From Ferruginibacter sp. (GTDB taxonomy: Bacteria; Bacteroidota; Bacteroidia; Chitinophagales; Chitinophagaceae): a stretch of 9,726 nt of DNA. The DNA lies in contig JANXOQ010000254.1 in the NCBI GenBank assembly GCA_025357775.1, forward strand, positions 1 through 9,726, written 5' to 3'. Position numbers and translations under genes: made by a program. Positions 1 to 7,239 of this stretch are shown one piece after another; position 1 is the first letter of the stretch; every line of letters starts with the position of its first letter. The notes under the pieces were generated by a model, which saw nothing but the letters and a program-made list of their open reading frames with translations, searched no databases and was not told where the DNA came from.

Positions 1-24
1 TATTTTTAAATGATTGTTATAGAA

Positions 25-61
25 AATAAACATCGCTGTAAACTATTCAGAGATGTTTATT
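25..61. terminator. Hairpin at the downstream end of the gene cluster, possibly a bidirectional terminator
   Basis: Perfect 10-bp inverted repeat AATAAACATC (25-34) and GATGTTTATT (52-61). A further CTG/CAG pairing inside the 17-nt loop region extends the stem after one mismatch. On the plus strand it is followed by a T-run (GATTTTTTA); on the minus strand the arm runs into TTATTTTCT. It lies at the end of the minus-strand cluster and could also stop a convergent plus-strand gene outside the window. The arms are AT-rich, so the strength is uncertain. Confidence 0.55.
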
Positions 62-67
62 GATTTT

Positions 68-298
68 TTATCTTGGCTTGATATTCTTGCAAATTACACA
101 AAATGTTTTAGCACTCATAGCATTAAGCTTAACGTTATTGCCGTTAACATAAATTAAAGCTACTACAAGAGGCTTAGTAAAATATTAATAATTATCGGAC
201 CATGGACTTTTTAATAACTCGTATGGAACAGAACCTCCACCACAGTTATTTATATTAAAGAAAGTATGGCTTAATTTTATTTTTACTTCACTAAAATT
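68..298 (-). pseudogene. Possible decayed coding tail in frame with the upstream histidine phosphatase gene
   Basis: After the TAA of the histidine phosphatase (299-301) the same frame stays open for 37 codons to a TAA at 185-187. It then stays open for 38 more codons to a TAA at 68-70, seven bases before the hairpin at 25-61. The other two minus frames carry frequent stops here. The translation looks protein-like rather than random: the first part contains CGGGSVPYELLKSPWSDNY and the second KPLVVALIYVNGNNVKLNA. No start codon with a clear leader is seen. It may be the remnant of a separate small protein, a read-through extension, or chance openness. The only possible intact sub-ORF is 16 codons (68-118). 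No family is recognised with confidence. Confidence 0.25.
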
Positions 299-841
299 TT
301 AATTGCAATCCTCTTTAGGCAAAAGCCCCTCTGCATCTTTAGTTAAAAAAGCCTTACCGCTTTTAAAAGTTACTATCCAAATGCTATCAAAATCATCATC
401 TTGCCATTTTAAAAAATAATCATGAATACCAAAAGCATTTACAAGTGGCACAATACTTTTATGATCCCAAACGATAAGCACAGTTCCATTTTTTTGCAAT
501 ACATCTTTTGCTACGCCGCTGCTATCTTTACCATTGTACAACGAATTTATATGTAAATTATATTTTACTGAAAGTGGCGCAATAGTTTGAAACATTCTGC
601 TATGCTTTGTGCTGCCTTCGCTGCCAACTACTGCTGGCACATAGTTGTAGCTGGGCACTCCAAATTTTTGAACCAACACTTTTGGTAATGCCAATGCTCT
701 ATTTAATCCTTTACAGTTAAGGTTATCACCATCTTTAGGTTTTTCGCCATGCCTGATTATTATAATTTTTAAATCATTGCTTTGAGCATAGGTTGCTACT
801 TGTAAAAACAAAAAAGATAAAATTAAAATTAGATATTTCAT
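299..841 (-). CDS. Secreted histidine phosphatase family protein
   Basis: A 180-residue exported member of the histidine phosphatase (phosphoglycerate-mutase-like) superfamily, which hydrolyses phosphoesters through a phosphohistidine intermediate. Residues 1-19 form a signal peptide ending VATYA-Q, so the enzyme should act in the periplasm or outside. The catalytic motif RHGEKP is at 30-35, with His31 the expected nucleophile. Arg82 in the HSRMFQT stretch is a candidate phosphate-pocket arginine, and His127 in VWDHKSI is the likely second active-site histidine. It is short, with little room for the large cap domain of phytases and acid phosphatases, so a small substrate is likely. The start is four bases beyond the stop of the metallophosphoesterase gene, which points to co-transcription and probably coupled translation. 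The substrate is not predictable, and the frame continues open after the stop. Confidence 0.85.
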   Translation of the reverse strand: MKYLILILSFLFLQVATYAQSNDLKIIIIRHGEKPKDGDNLNCKGLNRALALPKVLVQKFGVPSYNYVPAVVGSEGSTKHSRMFQTIAPLSVKYNLHINSLYNGKDSSGVAKDVLQKNGTVLIVWDHKSIVPLVNAFGIHDYFLKWQDDDFDSIWIVTFKSGKAFLTKDAEGLLPKEDCN

Positions 842-845
842 TCGT

Positions 846-2282
846 TTATTTTGATAAATTTATATTGTCGATAGTATTCCCGTTAGCATCAATTTGTTTT
901 AGTTGCAGTATATTTCCGTTTACTAGTACCTCAGTAAAACTATGAGTATTAGAAATAAATTTATTTGTAAATTTTTGCCAAGAGTCTGGGTTATTATTTT
1001 GTTCTACACCATACAAATCTTTACCACCAGCACCTGTTACAATATAAATAACGCCATTTGCTTTTGTATTTTCTTTGCCATCAAATTGTTTATCTAAAGT
1101 CCATAACCCGTTTACCACTCTGCCTCTTATATTTTTATTTTCCTTCCCTCCAACTAATAATACCCCTTTATTTTGTGGTTTAAAATGCAAAGGAAAGCTA
1201 CGCTGGTAATTATGTACGTGGCCATTAAATACAATATCTACTTTTCCTTTTTCAAAAATAGGCGCAAGCAATCGCATTTGTTGTTGCTCAAAATGATCGA
1301 TGGATGATGAAAACCCAGGATGATGATATGCAACAAAATGCCAAGTCATATTTTGAGAATTTTCTAAATCTTTTATTACCCATTGCTTTAATGTGCTATC
1401 ATTCCAATCTACATATACATCTGCATCCAACATCGTCCAATGAGCATTGCCATAATTAAAAGAAAAATTAGTCATGCTTGGGTAATGCTTACCAGCAGCG
1501 GTATAAAAAGCGTTTTTATTTTCTTCACTTCCATTTAGTATTGGTACTAAAGGGCTTCCTTCTTTTGCTATTGGCCCATTTAAAGGCTGGCTCCAAAAGT
1601 AATAATATGCCAATGCATCTGGCAGTTTATTTAAATCTCTACTATCAGCATCGTGGTTGCCTACTGCAGCTACAAATGGAATACTACTCATTAAAGGCAC
1701 TCCAATAGAGTCTACTTTTTGAGCATTGTAAATAGGCCAAAATACTTTTCGATAATCAGCTATAGTATCTTGTTCATAAACAATATCACCCGTTACAGCT
1801 ACCATATCTGCATTGGCTTTATATACTTCATTTGCAATTTTTTTAGCAGATTTACTACCTGCACCAATATCACCAAATACTACAAATTTGTATGGCTGCG
1901 AAAAAGATTTAGGTGCTTTCGCAAATGATTTAAAAATAATATTTCCATTAAGTTTTACTCTATAATTAAAATCATTGCCTGCTGCAACTGGTGTTATTAA
2001 AGCATTATACACTACAAAAGCTGCTGTGTTACTAATATTTATTTTATTAAAAAATACTTTTGGGCTTTTTATCCATGATGTATTTTCGTTTTGTTGAAAT
2101 TCAACTGTCCATTTACTCACTGTATCTTTTGTATGCCAAAGTAATTCTAAAGATGTATCATTACTTTCGGCACCTATTTGCAAATATGGCGTTACTATAA
2201 AATAATCATTTGTGCTAGGCAATGTTTGAGCATTTGCAGCTATAGAAATTGACGTTAATATTATCAAAATTATTTTTTGCAT
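846..2282 (-). CDS. Exported purple-acid-phosphatase-like metallophosphoesterase
   Basis: A 478-residue calcineurin-like phosphoesterase. The signal peptide is residues 1-18 (ends ANA-Q). Residues 25-125 look like the fibronectin-like N-terminal domain of purple acid phosphatases. The dimetal motifs follow in canonical order: GDIG (137-140), GDIVY (165-169), GNHD (208-211), AYHH (318-321) and GHVH (354-357). Together they supply the Asp, Asn, His and Tyr metal ligands, and Tyr169 is the position of the iron-charge-transfer tyrosine in purple acid phosphatases. The C-terminal part includes a VTGAGGKDLYG segment typical of the fold. The expected activity is hydrolysis of phosphomonoesters or diesters in the periplasm or outside the cell. 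The start is three bases after the PepSY stop and the stop is four bases before the histidine phosphatase start, so the three genes form a tight unit. The family call is firm; the substrate is unknown. Confidence 0.92.
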   Translation of the reverse strand: MQKIILIILTSISIAANAQTLPSTNDYFIVTPYLQIGAESNDTSLELLWHTKDTVSKWTVEFQQNENTSWIKSPKVFFNKINISNTAAFVVYNALITPVAAGNDFNYRVKLNGNIIFKSFAKAPKSFSQPYKFVVFGDIGAGSKSAKKIANEVYKANADMVAVTGDIVYEQDTIADYRKVFWPIYNAQKVDSIGVPLMSSIPFVAAVGNHDADSRDLNKLPDALAYYYFWSQPLNGPIAKEGSPLVPILNGSEENKNAFYTAAGKHYPSMTNFSFNYGNAHWTMLDADVYVDWNDSTLKQWVIKDLENSQNMTWHFVAYHHPGFSSSIDHFEQQQMRLLAPIFEKGKVDIVFNGHVHNYQRSFPLHFKPQNKGVLLVGGKENKNIRGRVVNGLWTLDKQFDGKENTKANGVIYIVTGAGGKDLYGVEQNNNPDSWQKFTNKFISNTHSFTEVLVNGNILQLKQIDANGNTIDNINLSK

Positions 2283-2285
2283 AGT

Positions 2286-2831
2286 TTATTTTTTTACATT
2301 TTTAATTTGCTTAGGCTTGTAGTATAAATAAAAACCTGTGCTGGTCATTATCAATAATGATATGCCCATTATTAATGAATAAATAATTTTGGCTGTGCCA
2401 CCTGCTTTGTTGCTAAATATATTTCCTATAATTGCTCCATCATGTATATCTTGAATAATGCCTAACTTTTTTTGTTCTATCAAAATTAATTTTCCAGTTT
2501 CGGCAGCCAACTGTACAGTATAATTATCTTTGAAATAAGCTACTGACAAACCTTTCGATGGTCTTACTTCTAACTTCTCAGTATTTGTATAATTGCTATT
2601 TGTATATTTATTTATATTAGTAGTAGCCAATTTATCCAACGAATCTAAAGGCAACACTTGTGATAATTTAATTGCTGTTTTTTTATTTTCGCTATCATAT
2701 ATTGTTTTAGTAAAAAAAGTTTTCATACCTAAAAGCAACCCTGTTGCAGCAATTATAAAAAAGAAAATAAATAAAACCGATGCTAATTTTCTGTGTAGCA
2801 ACCTAAATTTTAGTAATAACGACGAAGCCAT
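2286..2831 (-). CDS. Small two-helix PepSY membrane protein (PepSY-TM-like)
   Basis: A 181-residue inner-membrane protein. The start at 2831 is chosen because the family N-terminus (FRLLHRKLASVLF) begins there. A longer frame open to 2936 would overlap the lipoprotein gene and run through the terminator. Transmembrane helix 1 is about residues 16-36 and helix 2 about 147-171. The intervening exported domain of about 110 residues contains a PepSY-like beta segment (VQLAAETGKLILIEQ). His13 in LLHRK, His130 in DIHDGAIIG and the STGFYLYY ending are typical of PepSY-TM proteins. Larger relatives with four helices (the PiuB/FpvG type) act in siderophore-iron release, and their histidines are thought to bind haem; whether this short version does the same is inference. 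It follows a terminator by 20 bases and precedes the metallophosphoesterase by three, so it heads the phosphatase half of the cluster. Confidence 0.8.
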   Translation of the reverse strand: MASSLLLKFRLLHRKLASVLFIFFFIIAATGLLLGMKTFFTKTIYDSENKKTAIKLSQVLPLDSLDKLATTNINKYTNSNYTNTEKLEVRPSKGLSVAYFKDNYTVQLAAETGKLILIEQKKLGIIQDIHDGAIIGNIFSNKAGGTAKIIYSLIMGISLLIMTSTGFYLYYKPKQIKNVKK

Positions 2832-2832
2832 A

Positions 2833-2840
2833 ATATGCAA
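2833..2840 (-). promoter_or_regulatory. Weak candidate -7 box for PepSY and the phosphatase genes
   Basis: Between the terminator stem and the PepSY start the minus strand reads TTTATTTGCATATTATG. TTTATTTG-like sequence matches the Bacteroidota -7 consensus TAnnTTTG at seven of eight positions. A TTG lies 15 bases upstream inside the terminator arm, somewhat closer than the usual spacing of about 19 bases. Because the box ends about six bases before the ATG, a transcript from it would be nearly leaderless. This is suggestive only; the region is AT-rich. Confidence 0.2.
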
Positions 2841-2845
2841 ATAAA

Positions 2846-2881
2846 TTAAAAAGGTACCGCCAATTTTTATCGGCGATACCT
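2846..2881 (-). terminator. Strong intrinsic terminator after the beta-helix lipoprotein gene
   Basis: On the minus strand a 13-bp stem (arms 2869-2881 and 2852-2864) with a four-A loop pairs at every position, with two G-U wobbles. Its core is GGTATCGCC against GGCGGTACC. It is followed at once by TTTTT and then AATTTATTT. It lies 18 bases after the lipoprotein stop codon. The plus-strand side has no T-run, so it acts on the minus strand. It separates receptor and lipoprotein from the PepSY-phosphatase genes, either fully or as a partial terminator that sets their ratio. Confidence 0.85.
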
Positions 2882-2899
2882 CTATATTTAAAAAATATT

Positions 2900-4315
2900 T
2901 TAATGTTGGTTGCCTCTTCCATTCATTTGAAAGCAACCAATATCTTTTCCAGGTGCTGTTATTTCTGTTGCTCCGTACTTAATATCTACTGGCACATCAA
3001 ACCTTGGAGTAAAATTAATAAAGCCAGCATTTATACAAGGCGAAGTAGATTTTAATGCAAAATTATAACTACCAACTGTAGAAATATCTGCCAACTTTAA
3101 ACCAGCTGGCAAAGGGCAAGGCCCATTAATAAATTGTGGGTTATTTATTCCTAATATAGATGCAGGTGCTGTATAAACAGCTCCTACCGTCCAACCAATG
3201 GGCAAGTAAGTAGATGGCTTTGGTATATCGGTTTCTTGAGGTTGCGATATTGCTGTACTTATAGATAAAGATGGAATAAACTGACTGGCAACACTTACCG
3301 AATCAGCATAAGACCAGTTATATCCGTATCTTAAATTAGCTGTATCTGCTATTGGGCTATTTACTACACGTATGCCAAATTTACAATTTACCATTAAATT
3401 ATTATAGGCTACTCCGCCAGCACCTTCTTCATAATTTATAGAACCCCCTCTACCTGCTGCTGACCTTCTGAAACCACAATTTGCAATGGTATTATTGTAA
3501 ATAGCTACGTTAGAAGAAGGGAAACCTGGCAAAATATTTATGTTAGATATTTTTGGCCCATTGGTAGCCATGCCTACACATAGGTTGTATGCAAAGTTAC
3601 CTACTGTGCCTGCTTTGGCATTCATTGCTTCGCCACCTGTTGCTCCGCATTTTTCAAAAGTATTACGCATCACATTTATTTTACCTCCATTTATACGAAA
3701 TGGATCATCTACACTTCCATACACCCATGAGTCTTCTAATACAAATATACCAGCAGGGTTTGCAAAATATAATGGATAAGGGCTAGCAACACTGGTAAAT
3801 GTTTTCATGGCAGGACTAATAGTAGCTCCTCCAAATTCAATACGAGTCCATTTAATAATCATTTTTGGGCAAGTAGTAGCACCAATAATACCTGTCCACC
3901 TTCCCTTTAATGCTGGGTCTACATTTGGATCAGCTCCATAATTATCTGTTTTTGTAACACCAGGGAAAGTAAAAAGAATTGGTCTTACTTGTGTACCTAA
4001 GCAAAGCAAAGTGCCTTTTACTCCTAAGCCACAAGCAGATGCTGGAATGGTAGCAGCATTTAATCCGAAATTTATTGTAACGCCTTCTTGTATGGTTAAG
4101 GTGTCCCCAGCGTTTACAAAAATATCACCACAAACAGTATACGTTTTACCCGAAAGCATAGTTCCATTTAATGCTCCAAAAAGACAAGTAGCATCGCTAA
4201 TCGGAGTTATAGGAATGAGTTCTGCCTTGGAAAATTCTTTGTTATCAACTGCTTTTTTGCAGGAAAAAAACAGGCTTGTAGTTGCAATAAATGCAAATAA
4301 TAAAATCTTGTTCAT
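2900..4315 (-). CDS. Parallel beta-helix surface lipoprotein next to the TonB receptor
   Basis: A 471-residue lipoprotein. The start at 4315 gives a classic lipoprotein signal (MNKILLF...LFFSC, Cys19); the longer frame to 4357 would add residues with no signal-like character and overlap the receptor stop. After a KKAVDNKE tether, residues 45-320 carry repeated short strands with N-rich turns (VLEDSWVYG, INVMRNTF, VAIYNNTIANC, VAYNNLMVNC), as in right-handed parallel beta-helices. Residues 418-465 (STSPCINAGF, then D..VDIKYG and KDIGCFQ) match the end module called choice-of-anchor Q. Thirteen cysteines after cleavage counting the anchor are unusual for a Bacteroidota exoprotein and could form disulphides. 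The receptor gene ends 19 bases before this start, so the pair is likely one transcript. The protein takes the place that SusD-like proteins usually hold. No catalytic residues are recognised; ligand binding or polysaccharide contact is inferred from fold. Confidence 0.8.
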   Translation of the reverse strand: MNKILLFAFIATTSLFFSCKKAVDNKEFSKAELIPITPISDATCLFGALNGTMLSGKTYTVCGDIFVNAGDTLTIQEGVTINFGLNAATIPASACGLGVKGTLLCLGTQVRPILFTFPGVTKTDNYGADPNVDPALKGRWTGIIGATTCPKMIIKWTRIEFGGATISPAMKTFTSVASPYPLYFANPAGIFVLEDSWVYGSVDDPFRINGGKINVMRNTFEKCGATGGEAMNAKAGTVGNFAYNLCVGMATNGPKISNINILPGFPSSNVAIYNNTIANCGFRRSAAGRGGSINYEEGAGGVAYNNLMVNCKFGIRVVNSPIADTANLRYGYNWSYADSVSVASQFIPSLSISTAISQPQETDIPKPSTYLPIGWTVGAVYTAPASILGINNPQFINGPCPLPAGLKLADISTVGSYNFALKSTSPCINAGFINFTPRFDVPVDIKYGATEITAPGKDIGCFQMNGRGNQH

Positions 4316-4334
4316 AAAATACATTTTTATAATT

Positions 4335-7112
4335 TTAAAATTTATATCTAAATCCAAAAAGGAAATTTGTTTTGTAATAATCTTTTTGAATAATTATTTT
4401 ATTGTCAGGGTCGGTTTGTAATGCTAGTGGTCTTGAACCGCTTACACCTAAATATTGGCTGTACGGTATTTTTAAATAAAGTTCATAAGGAGTATTTGTT
4501 ATGTTAGTTATTTTACCATACACCGTAAACTTTTTTACAATTCTTTTTTCAAATGAAAAATCTAATTGTGTTGTAGGTGCTTGCCAATAATTCAAACCTA
4601 AATAAGGGCTTATAAAAAATATTCTTTCTCCAGTATAAACTCCTGCTACTTGCACATCTAAACCAATTTTTGGATTTTTATAAATAAGCGATAAGTTACC
4701 TATATGGTTAGATTGCCCTTGCAAAGGCCTTGTTTCAGATACTCTTGAACTAACATTTATACCTGCACTATTTCTTGCAGAATAAATAAGACTATCATTA
4801 GTGATGCTAGATTTTGTGTAAGTATAGTTTGCCGTAATACCAAATGGCCCAAAGTATTTTGTAACTACAGCCTCAAAACCATAATTAGTAGCATTACCAA
4901 TATTTACGGGTTGCAAATAAAGGCTGTTAATGTTTAAAGGTTTTACCGCAGCTATTTCTATTGGGTCGTTTACTTTTTTGTAAAAAACACCTAATAAAAT
5001 TTGTCCAGCATTCTGAGTATAATACTCATAACGAAGGTCAATATTATCTGCCACCGAATGTTTTAAATTTACAGGGTCACCAACTTGTTTAAAAAATTCA
5101 TCATCAATACCATCTGGTATCATTTCTGCAAACTGTGGTCGAGCCAATGCTTTATAATAAGCAAAACGAATATTTTGAGATTTATTAATAGCATACTTTA
5201 ATTGAGCACTTGGCAATATATCGGTGTACCAAATACGTCCTGTTTTTGCATCTTCAAATTTTGTAAGGGAACTCTCATAATTCTGATTTGTGCCTTCTAT
5301 TCTAACACCACCTAGTAATTCTAATTTTTGTGTTAATTGCCACTTGCCTTGTATGTAGGCTGCACTAACTTTCTCGTTGAATGTATAACCATTACCACCT
5401 GTTGCAGTTTTACCATTTTTGCCAGATGCTGCATTTATATCAAAAGGAAGAAAACTTGCGTTATTAATGTTTGTATAAAGTGCACCTACTGTTGGGCTTA
5501 TTGTGTAGGCATTGTAAAGATTATCTCTTGTTTTATTTCTGTACAATCCACCTGCTTTTAATTCAAATTCTTTTTTTAATAATTTGAGATCTTTTGTTAC
5601 ATTCAAGTAAACTGCCCCATCATTATCTTTATTATTTTGCCAAATACGAGACATACTTTGCAGTTTAATTGGAGCTGCACCTGCTACAACTGGAGTTTCA
5701 TAAACAAACTGTGCTTGGTCAGGAATATGATTGCTTGCAGTTGAATACACTACATTCCAATCTAATTTTATACCTGAACCAATGTTGTGTATTCCTTGAA
5801 GATTATTACTAATTATAGATAAATATTGCCACTGGCTTCTAAAAGAATTACTTACAAGTGAATTTAAAGCAATCGTATCCCAAATTCTTCTAGTTTGATA
5901 ATCATTTAAACTTACTACGGTTGTTGCTAATGAAAGTTTATTGTTTTTATTTAATACGTAATCAAATTTTGTGTTCACACCAATCCTATTGCTTTGTACA
6001 GAATATCTACGTAGCTGTAAATTAGAAAAAAGAGGAATATTATTTAAACCTGGCTGAGAGTTTGGCAAAAAGAAATTAGAAGTAGTACCTCTAAAAATAT
6101 TTTGATAACTACCAGAAATGATAAACCCTAGTTTTTTGACTTTCCCAAAACGATTACCAAAGGAAACACCCACAGTGGTATTTAGTGGTTTCCCTTTGTC
6201 TGAATAATTAAGCTGTGCAGAAGAAAAATCTGTTAGCGTAGCTACAGAATTTGGTCCAGAAATTTCCGCAGGCGATTGTTTATTGATGGTTGATGTACTG
6301 AATTTTTGAAAAGCATCTTGCCCGAAAGTATTGTTATAACCAGTAGAAAAATTTGCCTGAAGAAGTTTTTTTGTTAGTGCATCTTTCATTACCAAATTAA
6401 TAGTACCACCAATGGCGTCTCCTTCCATACTTGGGGTAAGGCTTTTTATAACTTCTAATCTTTCCAACAATTCAGATGGAAATAAATCCAAAGGAATAAA
6501 GCGATTTCTGTTATCAGGGCTTGGAATTTTTACTCCATTAACCAATGTGTTGATGTAGCGTTTTTCCATACCTCTAATAATAGGGTATCTTGCTTCACCA
6601 CTTCCACTTCTTTCAATAGTTACACCACTTACACGTTGTAAAGCATTGGCTACAGTTATATCGGGCAGCAACTGTATTGTTTTTGCAGATAATACGTTGA
6701 TAATGGGGTTGGCTATTTTTTCTAAATGCCTAGCATTTTTATCTTCGTTTCTTTGGGCAGTAATTGTAATGGATTGCAGTTCAGAAGTGATTGGTTCAGC
6801 AACAATGTTCAAAATTTTATTTTCATTTGCAGATAAATCTATTGTTTTTGTTATTGTTTTGTAGCTAGTACTTGTAATTACCAATTCATAAGTACCAGCA
6901 GGTAATTTTACAAACTTAAAACTACCATCCAGTTTCACAAGTGTAGTTTTATTAGAAGGGTTTAAGGTAACAGCAGCACCTGTAAGAGGCTCACTTGTAT
7001 TGATGTCTATTAATGTACCTTTTATACTTTGAGCAAAACTAATATTGCTCAAGAATAGTAAGATAACAACGACAATAACTAGTTTGTTACATTTTAATTG
7101 AATGTTATTCAT
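4335..7112 (-). CDS. TonB-dependent outer-membrane receptor with carboxypeptidase-like N-terminal domain
   Basis: A 925-residue outer-membrane importer that uses TonB-transmitted energy. The signal peptide is residues 1-28 (ends ISFAQ). A CarboxypepD_reg-like beta-sandwich spans about 29-105 (GTLIDINTSEPLTGAAVTL, DGSFKFVKLPAGTYELVI). A TonB-box-like strand ELQSITITAQRN is at 111-122. The plug is about 130-245, with LPDITVANALQRVSGV, RGMEKRYINTLVNGV and SMEGDAIGGTINLVMKDA. The rest is a barrel of alternating strands ending in FGFRYKF with the terminal aromatic expected for outer-membrane assembly. The plug resembles the Xanthomonas/Caulobacter-type receptors rather than SusC, and no susD gene follows. 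The neighbouring phosphatases suggest a phosphorylated ligand and the PepSY protein suggests iron, but the ligand cannot be told from sequence. The frame is intact. An insertion sequence ends 110 bases upstream. Confidence 0.95.
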   Translation of the reverse strand: MNNIQLKCNKLVIVVVILLFLSNISFAQSIKGTLIDINTSEPLTGAAVTLNPSNKTTLVKLDGSFKFVKLPAGTYELVITSTSYKTITKTIDLSANENKILNIVAEPITSELQSITITAQRNEDKNARHLEKIANPIINVLSAKTIQLLPDITVANALQRVSGVTIERSGSGEARYPIIRGMEKRYINTLVNGVKIPSPDNRNRFIPLDLFPSELLERLEVIKSLTPSMEGDAIGGTINLVMKDALTKKLLQANFSTGYNNTFGQDAFQKFSTSTINKQSPAEISGPNSVATLTDFSSAQLNYSDKGKPLNTTVGVSFGNRFGKVKKLGFIISGSYQNIFRGTTSNFFLPNSQPGLNNIPLFSNLQLRRYSVQSNRIGVNTKFDYVLNKNNKLSLATTVVSLNDYQTRRIWDTIALNSLVSNSFRSQWQYLSIISNNLQGIHNIGSGIKLDWNVVYSTASNHIPDQAQFVYETPVVAGAAPIKLQSMSRIWQNNKDNDGAVYLNVTKDLKLLKKEFELKAGGLYRNKTRDNLYNAYTISPTVGALYTNINNASFLPFDINAASGKNGKTATGGNGYTFNEKVSAAYIQGKWQLTQKLELLGGVRIEGTNQNYESSLTKFEDAKTGRIWYTDILPSAQLKYAINKSQNIRFAYYKALARPQFAEMIPDGIDDEFFKQVGDPVNLKHSVADNIDLRYEYYTQNAGQILLGVFYKKVNDPIEIAAVKPLNINSLYLQPVNIGNATNYGFEAVVTKYFGPFGITANYTYTKSSITNDSLIYSARNSAGINVSSRVSETRPLQGQSNHIGNLSLIYKNPKIGLDVQVAGVYTGERIFFISPYLGLNYWQAPTTQLDFSFEKRIVKKFTVYGKITNITNTPYELYLKIPYSQYLGVSGSRPLALQTDPDNKIIIQKDYYKTNFLFGFRYKF

Positions 7113-7133
7113 AATGCAGTTTTAATATTTTTG

Positions 7134-7141
7134 CAAATATG
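7134..7141 (-). promoter_or_regulatory. Candidate -7 promoter box for the receptor gene
   Basis: The minus strand reads CATATTTG, seven of eight matches to the Bacteroidota -7 consensus TAnnTTTG, 21 bases before the ATG. No convincing -33 TTG is present at the usual distance, so the promoter would be weak or activator dependent. The leader between box and start is A/T-rich without a Shine-Dalgarno sequence, normal for this phylum. Confidence 0.35.
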
Positions 7142-7181
7142 AAATGTTAAAGTGTAGCTTTTAGGTAGTTGTAATTACTTC

Positions 7182-7220
7182 ACAATTTGATAATAATTCA
7201 AAAACAATTTGTTAATGATT
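7182..7220. repeat. Two direct repeats with 22-bp period upstream of the receptor gene
   Basis: ACAATTTGATAATAATT (7182-7198) and ACAATTTGTTAATGATT (7204-7220) agree at 15 of 17 positions and start 22 bp apart, two turns of the helix. They lie 40 to 80 bases upstream of the candidate -7 box, where an activator would bind, and end directly at the insertion sequence. They may be an operator for a regulator of the receptor operon. The low complexity of AT-rich DNA weakens this. Confidence 0.4.
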
Positions 7221-7226
7221 ATTTAA
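7218..7226. repeat. Left copy of a 9-bp direct repeat flanking the insertion sequence
   Basis: ATTATTTAA is found here and again at 9289-9297, just outside the right terminal repeat. It is a candidate target-site duplication. The left copy overlaps the first four bases of the inverted repeat as drawn, while the right copy starts two bases outside it, so the exact element ends remain uncertain. Confidence 0.4.
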
Positions 7227-7239
7227 CCCACTTTGCAGC
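7223..7239. repeat. Left terminal inverted repeat of the insertion sequence
   Basis: TTAACCCACTTTGCAGC matches the reverse complement of 9270-9286 except at one base. It also encodes the last residues of the transposase (SCKVG and the TAA stop). Confidence 0.85.

Noticed and set aside
2832..2936. Longer N-terminus for the PepSY gene starting at 2936
   Set aside because: It would overlap the lipoprotein gene and run through the terminator stem, and the added residues do not fit the family.
4316..4357. Longer N-terminus for the lipoprotein starting at 4357 or 4324
   Set aside because: The added polar residues would precede a good lipoprotein signal peptide and overlap the receptor stop; 4315 is the better start.
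4011..4421. Plus-strand open frame of 136 codons opposite the lipoprotein and receptor ends
   Set aside because: It overlaps two well-supported minus-strand genes, has no leader or family resemblance, and arises from codon bias on the other strand.
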